A stretch of 38,406 bases of DNA from Candidatus Cloacimonadota bacterium (GTDB lineage Bacteria > Cloacimonadota > Cloacimonadia > Cloacimonadales > PWNZ01), in contig PWNZ01000029.1 of NCBI GenBank assembly GCA_003564135.1, positions 1 to 38,406 of the forward strand. Direction: 5' to 3'. Shown one piece after another: positions 24,312 to 32,452 of the stretch. The notes below the pieces were generated by a model. The model worked only from the letters and a program-made list of their open reading frames with translations, did not search any database and was not told the origin of the DNA. Numbering within the stretch: the first letter of the stretch is position 1; each line of letters begins with the position of its first letter. Made by a program: the position numbers and the translations under genes.

Positions 24312-25436
24312 CTATGCATCAGCCCTTAAAGGTAAATAGATATCAAAACAAGCACCTTTTTCGGGCAAGTTTGCAACCTTAATCTCACCACCATGATCAG
24401 TAACTATTTTCTTACAGATAGCTAAGCCTAATCCGGTACCCTCTTTCTTGTTAACTGTTATAAAAGGCTCAAATACATCTGTGAGTATTTCTTTCGGTAT
24501 ACCAGGCCCGTCGTCTTTAATTTGCAAATGGAGATTGTTGTCTTTAAGTTGTGAATGTATCTGAATTACCCCGGGGTTATCTCCGAAGGCATCAACAGAA
24601 TTTCTTATTAGGTTATAGAGCAGTCTCGTGATTTTATCTTGGTCAAAATTAACTCTTTCGGCCACCTCGTTCTCTATTTCCAAACTTGCATTTCTTGTCT
24701 CGCAAAGTGGCTGAAACTCTTCAACCATAAAAATAAAATAGTTATCGAGATTAACCTCTTCAATGTTCAGACTAACTGTCTGCCCAGAGGCAAATTCGAG
24801 AATCTCTTTGACCATATCATTAATCCGGTTGGCTTGCATAACAATCTTCTCGGCAAACTCATCGCTTCCCTCATAAACACTCCCCATCAGCTGAGCTGTT
24901 AGTATTATGACTGTTATAGGATTCCTGATGTCATGAACAATTTTGCTGGCTGCTGTGCCTACAGCTGTAAGTTTATTCTTTTTTAGTAATTCATCCCACA
25001 TATTCATGTATTTGTCATTAGTTGCTCTGATTCTCTTGGACATTGTTTTAACGATACTAAGCATTACCTCAGGATGCCTACTACAGATATTTAAAAAGTC
25101 TTGCTTATTAACCTTCAAAAGCGTTGTTTGTTTTGCGGCAATGGCTGTTCCTGATCTCGGCTCATCATCTATCAAGGCCAACTCGCCAAAATAATCAAAA
25201 GGCATAAAAAAACTCAGCTCGCCGGTTATACTCTCATCAACCTTAAGCTTCTTATTTAGAGCAATTTTACCACTTTTGACAATATAGAAACTATCCCCTA
25301 CTTCGTCCTCTTGAAAGACGACTTCATCTTTTGAATATGTCACTTCTCTAAATGCGCTGGTCACCTGTTTGAGAACTTCGTCATCTATAGAGGTGAAGAA
25401 ATCTACTTGTTTAAAAATCTTGCTGTTATCGTCCAT
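24312..25436 (-). CDS. Soluble histidine kinase with cyclic-nucleotide-binding domain
   Basis: A 374-residue cytoplasmic kinase. An N-terminal cNMP-binding (Crp/FNR-type) domain spans about 1-130 (GDSFYIVKSGKIAL, YFGELALIDDEPRSGTAIA; this E-L-A...R-S-x-T-A form is the cAMP-type pocket). The kinase core follows: phospho-acceptor His168 in VHDIRNP, N box LYNLIRNSVDAF, G1 DDGPGIP and G2 GTGLGLAICKKI. No membrane segment and no response regulator gene is nearby, so it is an orphan kinase. I start at 25436 because AAGGAGAC precedes that ATG; an in-frame start at 25487 lacks one. It lies 75 bases upstream of the AMIN-like gene and could be in the same operon. A TTGACA (25487-25482) is present upstream, but without a 17-base -10 partner. 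Confidence 0.9.
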   Translation of the reverse strand: MDDNSKIFKQVDFFTSIDDEVLKQVTSAFREVTYSKDEVVFQEDEVGDSFYIVKSGKIALNKKLKVDESITGELSFFMPFDYFGELALIDDEPRSGTAIAAKQTTLLKVNKQDFLNICSRHPEVMLSIVKTMSKRIRATNDKYMNMWDELLKKNKLTAVGTAASKIVHDIRNPITVIILTAQLMGSVYEGSDEFAEKIVMQANRINDMVKEILEFASGQTVSLNIEEVNLDNYFIFMVEEFQPLCETRNASLEIENEVAERVNFDQDKITRLLYNLIRNSVDAFGDNPGVIQIHSQLKDNNLHLQIKDDGPGIPKEILTDVFEPFITVNKKEGTGLGLAICKKIVTDHGGEIKVANLPEKGACFDIYLPLRADA

Positions 25437-25658
25437 ATAAAGTCTCCTTTTGTATAAATTCTTCTTTCCAATAGGAAAAACTGTCAAATAAAATTTTTTT
25501 TCTGCCCTCTTATTTCAGGCCTTTTGGATCAAGTTATACTCCAATTTCTACTCCTGACTCGAGCTATCAAGTCAATTTTTTGGCTGCACTTTTCGCCGAG
25601 AAATAGCATTTCATGAAGTGACTATCGAGGGAAAACAGCTATTAATTCTCCTTTTTTC

Positions 25659-25686
25659 TTTACATGCTGAGTGTTATTCATAATGT
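25659..25686 (+). promoter_or_regulatory. Candidate promoter of the repeat/HEAT protein gene
   Basis: TTTACA (25659-25664), 16-base spacer, TAATGT (25681-25686), about 70 bases before the start of the 834-residue protein. The boxes match the consensus only moderately. Confidence 0.35.
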
Positions 25687-25756
25687 GGTCGAGACCTTAG
25701 CTTTTCTAGATGGTCAGCAAAAATACCTCTGTGACACATAGTACAAAGGAGAAAAG

Positions 25757-28261
25757 ATGAGACGTTTAGCAAAATACATTCTGATAATAACACTTTTTTT
25801 GATGGTTAACGCTTTAATATATCCACAAGTTATGACAGACAGTGAATATGAATTGATAGAAAATGTATTGAATCGGGCCGGTTTAGACATCGGATCATTG
25901 AATTTTCAGAAAGATTGGGTTCCCTCAACAGACTTCAAAGTAGAAGGTATTGTAGATATCCTTAATGAACCGCTGCTGTATCCGAAATTGGCTGAAGAAC
26001 TGCAAAGTCTGATAAAAAAGCGGGACTTGTCTTCCCTCAATGATTTTTTAGTCTCTTTCATCTTTTCAGAGTTCATCTCCGAACCGAGAATAGTATCTAA
26101 ATATGATAAACCTTACTTTCAGGCCTATTTTGACAGGAATGTTCACCGGGTATCCGATCTTACAGGGTACGGCGAACATCTGTTTTCGGTAACCGACGGC
26201 CACTATATGGACGCTATGTCCGACTTGTCTTTGAAAGATAAGCAGGCTTTGACCTACCTCTCCTACTCGATGTGGACAGACGGTAATGACTGGGAAGATT
26301 ATGAACAAGGAAGCGAGTTTCTTTCCGAATATAAAGATCTTTTTGCCGATTATGAAAGGTCGGATTACCGGGATATAATCAAGAAAATCGACTGGCAGGC
26401 GTTTACCAATGCTGGGCAAGTCTTCATCAACGGCGCAGAAGTGCTGAAAGAAAACATAAATGAGATAGATTTCAATAATGAAACCGCTATAGAAAAAGAA
26501 ACCCCCTGGGGAAGATTCGTGATTGGAACGGACGATGACAATAGCTACCGCTCCGGTATGCCGCGAATTGTCTTTTTGGTAGAACCCGGAGGAAACAACA
26601 CCTATTACTGCAGCTTTGAAACGAATTTCGTAAGCCCCTATTATCTTGTCTTAGACGCTGCAGGTGATAACAACTGGCAAAACAGGTCTTTAGGCGGACT
26701 TTTCCGGGTTTTAGGAGGGATAGGATGGTCTGCCAGTTTAGGTGGCAGAGACATATATGAAGGAGGCGATTTAGCTTTTTCTTCCTTTGCCGGTTTTCAA
26801 TACCATCAAAAAAGTGCCGATGAAGATGAATTCAATAATGATATATACAACACAGGCCGCTATTCACAAGCAGCGGCGACATTCGGATTATCCGTCATCA
26901 TCAACGATAACGGCAATAACATCTATAATAGTACAGGTTACGGGCAAGGTTTCGGCGGTACCTTAGGAGCGGGGATACTGATAGACCACGAAGGTCACGA
27001 TATGTATTATGCCGGAGGTAAGTATAATCATGCTCCGCTAAGACCTGACGATCACAGGTCAATGGCTCAAGGTTTCGGTTTCGGTGTTCGTCCCGACTGG
27101 GGCGGCGGCTTAGGTCTGCTTTATGACGGTGACGGCAATGACACCTATACCGGCTCGGTCTATGCTCAAGGTGTAGGATACTGGTATGCCTTAGGTATGC
27201 TGCTGGATGGCGGAGGCAACGATACATTCAGGGCGGTTCAATATGCTCAGGGAAGCGGTATACATTTAGCCGGAGGGTTTCTTTTTAATGAAGGTGGTGA
27301 TAATTCTTATTATTCCAAATTTGGCCCGGGACAAGGTGCGGGTCATGATTATGCAGTAGGTTTTCTGATAGACAGAAGTGGAGATGATCATTACTCAATT
27401 GACGGCGGTAACGGCTTAGGTCTAACTAATTCGGTGGGTATATTTTTAGATGTCGAGGGTAACGACCGCTACGAAAGAGTACGTGATAGTAACTATGGTT
27501 ACGCCAACAAGGCTCGTGACAGCGGAGGAATCGGCATATTTTTGGATACCGGTGGCGATGATGTTTATTCAGACACTCTTCAGGCTAACGATGATTTTTG
27601 GATTAGAGGTACGTATGGAATCGGGCTGGATACTACTATGGTCGTCTCAGAAGATGAACCGGAGGAAGAGATTTACCCCGACCTCGAAAACCAGTTAGCA
27701 GAAATTGATACCATGACAGTAGTAGCTGACCTGTTCCGTATTGCATCGGAATGGCAGGTCGGCAGCAGTATCGAAAGAGTAGCTAAAGCGAGAGAAAGGA
27801 TCGTCGAATTTGATGAACAAGCAGCAAAATATATTTATGAAAATAAACTCGACTCTCAAAGCGGCCTGGAACATCGAGCGATTTTAGCTTTTGCCGATGA
27901 ATCCGATTACTTTGCCGAATACCTGGAAAAAGGATTGAATCATAGCGATTCATTAGTGGTAAAAAACTCCATCAGCTTCGCTGCTAGACTGGGAGAAGAT
28001 GATCTATTCTATTACTTAGTTGACTATTTAGAGCAGAGAAAATATGTTCCCACAACAATTCTGGCACTTTCGGCTTTCAAAACAGAAGAAACTGCCGAAG
28101 TATTGAAACAATTTATCGATTCTCCTAATGAGAGGATCAGGTTCCATACAGCACGTAGTTTAAAAGCTATAGATAACGAACGCAGCAAAGAACTGCTATC
28201 GAAAATGATGAATGATGAATCATTTTTGGTAAGGACGGCAGCCAAATTAGCGCTTGAGTAA
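25757..28261 (+). CDS. Secreted protein with G-N-D-x-Y repeats and HEAT-like C-terminus
   Basis: An 834-residue exported protein: signal peptide (1-23), a helical N-terminal region (about 28-230), and an array of beta-solenoid-like repeats (about 270-620). The unit is roughly L-x-D-x-x-G-N-D-x-Y-x(7)-Q-G-x-G-x(5)-G-x-L with a period near 27-30 residues, for example LLYDGDGNDTYTGSVYAQGV and LIDRSGDDHYSIDGGNG. The G-G-N-D-x-Y turns recall RTX calcium sites but lack the G-G-x-G-x-D nonapeptide spacing. The C-terminal part (about 690-834) holds HEAT-type helical pairs (VVKNSISFAARLG, ERIRFHTARSLKAI, LVRTAAKLALE). AAGGAG precedes the ATG. Surface location and metal binding are inferences. Confidence 0.75.
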   Translation: MRRLAKYILIITLFLMVNALIYPQVMTDSEYELIENVLNRAGLDIGSLNFQKDWVPSTDFKVEGIVDILNEPLLYPKLAEELQSLIKKRDLSSLNDFLVSFIFSEFISEPRIVSKYDKPYFQAYFDRNVHRVSDLTGYGEHLFSVTDGHYMDAMSDLSLKDKQALTYLSYSMWTDGNDWEDYEQGSEFLSEYKDLFADYERSDYRDIIKKIDWQAFTNAGQVFINGAEVLKENINEIDFNNETAIEKETPWGRFVIGTDDDNSYRSGMPRIVFLVEPGGNNTYYCSFETNFVSPYYLVLDAAGDNNWQNRSLGGLFRVLGGIGWSASLGGRDIYEGGDLAFSSFAGFQYHQKSADEDEFNNDIYNTGRYSQAAATFGLSVIINDNGNNIYNSTGYGQGFGGTLGAGILIDHEGHDMYYAGGKYNHAPLRPDDHRSMAQGFGFGVRPDWGGGLGLLYDGDGNDTYTGSVYAQGVGYWYALGMLLDGGGNDTFRAVQYAQGSGIHLAGGFLFNEGGDNSYYSKFGPGQGAGHDYAVGFLIDRSGDDHYSIDGGNGLGLTNSVGIFLDVEGNDRYERVRDSNYGYANKARDSGGIGIFLDTGGDDVYSDTLQANDDFWIRGTYGIGLDTTMVVSEDEPEEEIYPDLENQLAEIDTMTVVADLFRIASEWQVGSSIERVAKARERIVEFDEQAAKYIYENKLDSQSGLEHRAILAFADESDYFAEYLEKGLNHSDSLVVKNSISFAARLGEDDLFYYLVDYLEQRKYVPTTILALSAFKTEETAEVLKQFIDSPNERIRFHTARSLKAIDNERSKELLSKMMNDESFLVRTAAKLALE

Positions 28262-28352
28262 GCAGTTAAGCGAAGAATTCTCGGAAATAAAAGTTGACAT
28301 TACAAGCGAAAAACACGAAAATAAGTAAACTTTATGCATCAGGAGCAAAAAG

Positions 28353-28961
28353 ATGAGCAAACTTAAAAAGATGAGAACACCTGTATTCTGGGCAGAAGGA
28401 CATCCCGGAAAATTAGATAGAGAAAACTGGAAAGTCGAGGTTGAAGGTCTATGTGAAAAACCTATCACCCTGCTCTGGCAAGACTTGATGAAAATGCCGA
28501 AAACGGTTGCTAATGCAAGACTGACAAGTGTCACCCGCTTCTCTGTCGGCGGTAACTGGGGCGGTGTAAAAATCTCCGACATTGCAAAACATGTTAAGGT
28601 TAAGCCTGAAGCAAAATATGTTCGTTTTTGGTCGGTAGGGATGGTTTATGACACTTCGATCCCGATTGAAACAGCCTATAAGGATAAAACTCTGCTCACT
28701 TGGGAGTTTGACGATGAGCTATTGGAAGAAGATTATGGCGGACCTGTCAGAATCATTTGTCCTTATCTGTGGGGCTATAAATCAGCTAAAAGCGTTGTGA
28801 AGATTATCTTCACCGAAAAGTATGAAAGAGGTTACTGGGAACAGAGGGGCTATACCGATGAAGCATATATCGAAGCAGGGCCTGTCATCGATATTAACAG
28901 TGGCGGTAAGATGAAAAGAATGCCCGATGGTGAGGTCACAAGATTTATTGATGAAGACTGA
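28353..28961 (+). CDS. Sulfite-oxidase-fold (YedY-like) protein lacking the Mo-ligand Cys
   Basis: A 202-residue protein of the short cytoplasmic group of molybdopterin-binding oxidoreductases. Family landmarks: VEGLCEKPITLLWQDL near the N-terminus, SVTRFSVGGNWGGV (59-72), and the C-terminal GGPVRIICPYLWGYKSAKSV followed by GYWEQRGY. In the family, the equivalent of Ser59 is the Cys that ligates molybdenum (C-V-T-R-W-S). Here it is serine. Other cofactor-region residues remain recognisable. Either Mo is bound through Ser or another ligand, or the protein no longer does Mo redox chemistry. There is no Tat or other signal peptide. AGGAG precedes the ATG; dihydrofolate reductase follows 31 bases later. 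Confidence 0.8.
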   Translation: MSKLKKMRTPVFWAEGHPGKLDRENWKVEVEGLCEKPITLLWQDLMKMPKTVANARLTSVTRFSVGGNWGGVKISDIAKHVKVKPEAKYVRFWSVGMVYDTSIPIETAYKDKTLLTWEFDDELLEEDYGGPVRIICPYLWGYKSAKSVVKIIFTEKYERGYWEQRGYTDEAYIEAGPVIDINSGGKMKRMPDGEVTRFIDED

Positions 28962-28992
28962 TTCCACTGCTAAAATAGAGAAATTACCATCT

Positions 28993-29484
28993 ATGGCCAT
29001 AATCGCAGCCGTGGCTGACAACCGAGTAATTGGATTTAGGAACTCGATGCCCTGGAAGATCCCCGAAGACCTCGGCTATTTTAAAAGCTTAACTGTCGAC
29101 AACATCGTTTTGATAGGCAGAAAAACCTATGAATCAATCGGCAGGCCTCTTCCTGACAGGATAAATATCGTGTTCTCTAACCGGCAAAGGTTCAAACAAG
29201 CCTACAACGTCTCTTCAGCCGAAGAGTTATCCCGGCTAATTGCCGACAATAAAGACAGCTGGCAGGGAAAGAGAGTATTCAATATCGGCGGTTCTTCTCT
29301 GTTTCACGGTTTCCTACCCTATACCGACACTATCTATCTAACCCGTATATATCGGGATTTCAGCGGTGATACTTATTTCCCGGAGATTGACTTTGATGAT
29401 TGGAAGATTGTTTCCCGCCGGCCGGGAAATAATCAGTCACAACACTCTTTCAGATACGAATTTATCGTCTATAAAAGGAGATAG
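28993..29484 (+). CDS. folA: Dihydrofolate reductase
   Basis: A 163-residue enzyme reducing dihydrofolate to tetrahydrofolate with NADPH. Characteristic segments: MAIIAAVADNRVIG at the start, MPWKIPEDLGYFKSLT (with the substrate-binding acidic residue in the E-D-L helix), IGRKTYESIGRPLPDR, and the glycine turn FNIGGSSLFHGFLP. I chose ATG 28993 because it gives the usual length and N-terminus; ATG 28951, overlapping the preceding stop, would add 14 unconserved residues, and neither has a strong ribosome binding site. It follows the sulfite-oxidase-fold gene closely and may depend on its transcript. Confidence 0.93.
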   Translation: MAIIAAVADNRVIGFRNSMPWKIPEDLGYFKSLTVDNIVLIGRKTYESIGRPLPDRINIVFSNRQRFKQAYNVSSAEELSRLIADNKDSWQGKRVFNIGGSSLFHGFLPYTDTIYLTRIYRDFSGDTYFPEIDFDDWKIVSRRPGNNQSQHSFRYEFIVYKRR

Positions 29485-29498
29485 TAACGATTATGGCT

Positions 29499-29519
29499 AT
29501 GACACCCAAGGGAATGATT
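29499..29519 (+). repeat. Mosaic repeat module, first copy in this gap
   Basis: ATGACACCCAAGGGAATGAT plus one T is identical to 29693-29713 and resembles the reverse complement of 43-63. Confidence 0.75.
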
Positions 29520-29545
29520 GAATAGCAGTGTTCAGGCCTTTTTAA

Positions 29546-29574
29546 CCTGTGAAGTCGTTTTTTTATTTCACTGG
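29546..29574. repeat. T-rich-loop hairpin, mosaic-repeat type
   Basis: CCTGTGAA and TTTCACTGG form an imperfect stem around a T-rich loop. It is the counterpart of the hairpins at 7387-7414 and 37633-37663, and a degraded version is seen near 231-262. Confidence 0.5.
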
Positions 29575-29619
29575 GAGATGCTATGAACACTAGATGAGAT
29601 TGTTACAAAGAACGATTTC

Positions 29620-29713
29620 AAACATATTAAACGTCTATGACTTCGAGAATGAAAAATGAAGAACCAAGAACAAAGAACCAAGAACGAATACGATGACACC
29701 CAAGGGAATGATT
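29620..29713 (+). repeat. Mosaic intergenic repeat, most complete copy
   Basis: Modules in order: AACATATTAAACGTCTATGA, CTTCGAGAATGAAAAATGAA, an AAGAACCAAGAAC tract, then GAATACGATGACACCCAAGG. The inverse order and orientation recur at 37547-37627, and a diverged version at 43-117. Confidence 0.75.
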
Positions 29714-29822
29714 AAAATGCTCTGTACGGACAGGACACCGCGCCTGTCCCTATCTGAACCTAATCTGCAGAATCTGAGAAATCTGTGGGAGACCTTTTAA
29801 ACATATTAAACGGAGTTGCAAA

Positions 29823-30782
29823 ATGAGATATATACTATTGACATTAATCATCTCTCTGCTTATGACTAATGCAAAAGGAATGGGCTTTAATATGGAAGAA
29901 ACTATACAGATTATCAGGAATAAAGACTTTCACCGTCTGAACCGGACATTAAGCGATGAGACAGCATTTGCTGCAACCCTGAGAATGAAACATATGTTAA
30001 AAGCACTGATTAACAGTGATGATTTAGTTAGAGCGGCTGCGAATGGCTATAACAATTGTGTAAGATTGTTTATCGAATTAGAAATGAATATCAATCATAT
30101 AAATTATGACTCCTTCTCGGCATTAATGTTAGCTGCCAGAAACGGCCACACAGATACTGTGAGGCTGCTAATTAGGTCTGGAGCTGACATTCATTTGCGT
30201 GATGAAGATGGTCTCGCAGCTTTGAGGTATGCTTCGCTATTCGACAGGGTTGAAGTAAGCAGTATTTTACTTGATAATGGGGCTCAAGTCAATCTGCGTG
30301 ACCGTTACCGCTGGACACCACTACTTTCCGCAGTAGAAAATGACAACTATGACTTAGCTCACCTGTTGTTGCAACATGGTGCCGATCCTAACCTGAAAAC
30401 ATCAAGAGGTGAATATCCACTTATAAAGGCAATAATGAACAATAATAGCCGTCTGGTCGCTCTATTAGCTGAAAACGGAGCTAATCTTGATGTGACTGAT
30501 GTCCGTCATAGTTATCCTGCGATTTTCTGGACTGTTGAGTTCGGCAATAACGAGATATTAAAGACATTTATCAAACATGAAGCCGATCTTGATATAAAAG
30601 GTGCCCGATTCCAAGAAACACCGCTTATGAGAGCAGTAACATTAGGCAATATCAGGATGACTCAGATGCTGCTTGAGGCAGGAGCCGATGTAACCTTAGA
30701 AGATAACAACGGTTGGAATGTTAATCATTATGCTCAAGCCGTTGACAGCAAAGAGATCATCCGCATATTGAATTTAAAATAA
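29823..30782 (+). CDS. Exported ankyrin-repeat protein
   Basis: A 319-residue protein with a probable signal peptide (1-20) and about seven to eight ankyrin repeats from residue 60 to the end. The clearest are [40 protein letters not shown] and [20 protein letters not shown], each followed by G-A-D-x-x. Ankyrin arrays bind other proteins; a periplasmic location makes envelope partners more likely than host targets, but neither can be shown here. CGGAG precedes the ATG. The dCMP deaminase gene follows 41 bases later. Confidence 0.88.
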   Translation: MRYILLTLIISLLMTNAKGMGFNMEETIQIIRNKDFHRLNRTLSDETAFAATLRMKHMLKALINSDDLVRAAANGYNNCVRLFIELEMNINHINYDSFSALMLAARNGHTDTVRLLIRSGADIHLRDEDGLAALRYASLFDRVEVSSILLDNGAQVNLRDRYRWTPLLSAVENDNYDLAHLLLQHGADPNLKTSRGEYPLIKAIMNNNSRLVALLAENGANLDVTDVRHSYPAIFWTVEFGNNEILKTFIKHEADLDIKGARFQETPLMRAVTLGNIRMTQMLLEAGADVTLEDNNGWNVNHYAQAVDSKEIIRILNLK

Positions 30783-30823
30783 GACCAATAAAACTCGGTA
30801 AAACCACAAATAGGAGATCAGAT

Positions 30824-31297
30824 ATGGAAGGAAGACCTACATGGCAAAAATATTTTATGGATATGGCTAAATTAGTTTCCAAAAGATCAACCTGCCTAAG
30901 AAGAAAGGTTGGAGCAGTATTAGTTCATGATAATCAGATCATAGCTACCGGATATAACGGAGCTCCTAAACACAGCGCTCATTGCGAACATTTGGGATGC
31001 CTCAGACAAAAAGAAAACATCCCATCAGGTGAAAAACATGAACTATGCAGAGGTGTACATGCCGAACAGAATGCCATCATCCAGGCAGCTATTAATGGAG
31101 TTTCGACCAGGGAGTCGGAGCTATACTGTACTAACCATCCCTGCAGTATATGTGCTAAAATGATTATCAATGCCGAGATTAAAACTGTCTATGTGCTGGA
31201 CGGTTACCCCGATAAACTTTCAAGACAACTCTTGGAGGAAGGAAACGTCGAAATTATTGCCATAGACCTGGATGATGGTAATCTGCAAAGAGTCTGA
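30824..31297 (+). CDS. Deoxycytidylate deaminase (ComEB-like)
   Basis: A 157-residue zinc enzyme that deaminates dCMP to dUMP, feeding thymidylate synthesis. The catalytic set is complete: His79 and Glu81 in VHAEQNAI, Cys107 and Cys110 in HPCSIC. The N-terminal [16 protein letters not shown] and the ATGYNGAP segment are typical, as is the second metal-like region with [15 protein letters not shown] precedes the ATG. Dihydrofolate reductase, another thymidylate-pathway enzyme, lies 1.3 kb upstream on the same strand. Confidence 0.93.
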   Translation: MEGRPTWQKYFMDMAKLVSKRSTCLRRKVGAVLVHDNQIIATGYNGAPKHSAHCEHLGCLRQKENIPSGEKHELCRGVHAEQNAIIQAAINGVSTRESELYCTNHPCSICAKMIINAEIKTVYVLDGYPDKLSRQLLEEGNVEIIAIDLDDGNLQRV

Positions 31298-31600
31298 ACG
31301 CTATTGATTCCAAAATATTCGCACATAATTAGCTGCAGAAACCGATTAGGCATAAATTAAACTATCTTAAATATAAGTCACTTTGATCAGGAAAAACCCT
31401 CATCAAACCTGAATCCATATAACAAAAAAGTCAAAGGACAGCAAAGTTTTATCATTGGTGAGAGTAGTAGTCGGCTAAAGCCGACTACTACTCAAAAGAA
31501 TGCTATACTACTGATAAGAGAGTTGTGTTGGCTAATTACTTCAGCAGTAAAACTTTCCGGGATTACGGTTGTTTAGCTTAAGTAAAGGAACCTGATGTCA
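31298..31600. other. Convergent intergenic region with long perfect hairpin
   Basis: About 300 bases between convergent genes. Apart from the inverted repeat at 31462-31493, I see no gene, promoter or other repeat in it. Confidence 0.6.
31462..31493. repeat. Perfect 32-base inverted repeat
   Basis: GAGTAGTAGTCGGCT (31462-31476) and AGCCGACTACTACTC (31479-31493) are exact reverse complements separated by AA. The central GGCTAAAGCCGAC also occurs at 7523-7535. It may be a terminator for one of the convergent genes, although it lacks a T-run, or a mobile palindromic element. Confidence 0.75.
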
Positions 31601-32452
31601 TCACATCTGCCAAGAGATACCAATTCCTAAGTGCTGTTTGAACTGTCCTTTAGCGTGTTCTTGTTTGTCGTAAATCAGGTCAAAGTTAAAGACCATGTTG
31701 ATTATGGAGAACAGTCTGGTAGTTATTGAGTTTTCCCAATTAACGTCCAAAGCTTTCCAATCATCTTTTAGATCGTCCTCTTCTTCAGAATAGTACAACG
31801 CTTGATAAAGGATTAGTTTACTATCGAAATTTATTCCTCTTTGAATGAAGCGTTTGTGGTAATCGGTAATAAATTCGATACCACCATCGACTAATAGATT
31901 ATCTTCTTCTGAAGCTCGGTTATATTTTTGCCGGAAAGCCGCACCGATCCTTGATGTGAGCCGGTGATCATCAATATCAATAATATCTTTGGCTAGGCCT
32001 ACAGATTCAGTGAATCTCATCGGATTGATTACATAAGTATCATTATCATCCTCTTTATAATAAAGGAATTGACTTTCCCATCTGAAGCTGACAAATGGAT
32101 CGACATATTGATTAAACGTTGCTAAAAGGATACTGTCAAAATCAATCCTGTCGGTCGACTTATAAGGTTTCCCCCATATTTTTCCGTCATCAGTTGTTCT
32201 TTGCTGATGAGTTTGGCCGAACGACATTCTGAGATTGTTGCGGTTGGTTAACAGTTCGCTAAGTGTTTTATCAGCTCTGGTATGCGATTTGATGACCCAG
32301 TTGATATTTCCTGTCTCTTCTCCTTGCCAATTGTCGCTGTATACGTTCTGGCTCAGTGAGAAAGTAATATCGGTCGAAACATTCCAGCTGTCGTTTTCGG
32401 CGTTAAGGGTTAGCGGTATAAGAAAAAACATGAGAAATATGATCGATCTCAT
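31601..32452 (-). CDS. DUF3078-like outer-membrane beta-barrel protein
   Basis: A 283-residue protein with a signal peptide (1-18), then alternating polar and aromatic strands. The N-terminal FSLSQNVYSDNWQGEETGNINW has the Q-N-x-x-S-N-W-x-x-G-x-x-x-x-x-x-x pattern of DUF3078 barrels from Bacteroidetes and relatives. The protein ends in a strand with aromatic residues (HLGIGISWQM). Its ATG overlaps the stop of the MscS gene (ATGA), so the two are translationally coupled. Function is unknown; a porin or envelope role is likely from the barrel. Confidence 0.75.
   Translation of the reverse strand: MRSIIFLMFFLIPLTLNAENDSWNVSTDITFSLSQNVYSDNWQGEETGNINWVIKSHTRADKTLSELLTNRNNLRMSFGQTHQQRTTDDGKIWGKPYKSTDRIDFDSILLATFNQYVDPFVSFRWESQFLYYKEDDNDTYVINPMRFTESVGLAKDIIDIDDHRLTSRIGAAFRQKYNRASEEDNLLVDGGIEFITDYHKRFIQRGINFDSKLILYQALYYSEEEDDLKDDWKALDVNWENSITTRLFSIINMVFNFDLIYDKQEHAKGQFKQHLGIGISWQM

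Larger units (their letters stand above)
29485..29822. other. Intergenic region filled with mosaic repeat modules
   Basis: No gene. It contains two copies of ATGACACCCAAGGGAATGAT (29499 and 29693), a T-rich-loop hairpin (29546-29574), the module reading TTAAACGTCTATGAC on the plus strand, a GAACCAAGAACAAAGAACC tract (29661-29685) and another partial AAACATATTAAAC just before the ankyrin gene. Confidence 0.75.

Noticed and set aside
26901-27227. 108-codon minus-strand frame inside the repeat/HEAT gene
   Set aside because: It is His/Arg/Tyr rich with low complexity, the mirror image of the GND-Y repeats on the other strand.
28927-28992. Longer starts for dihydrofolate reductase
   Set aside because: They add residues not found in the family and lack ribosome binding sites at a proper distance.
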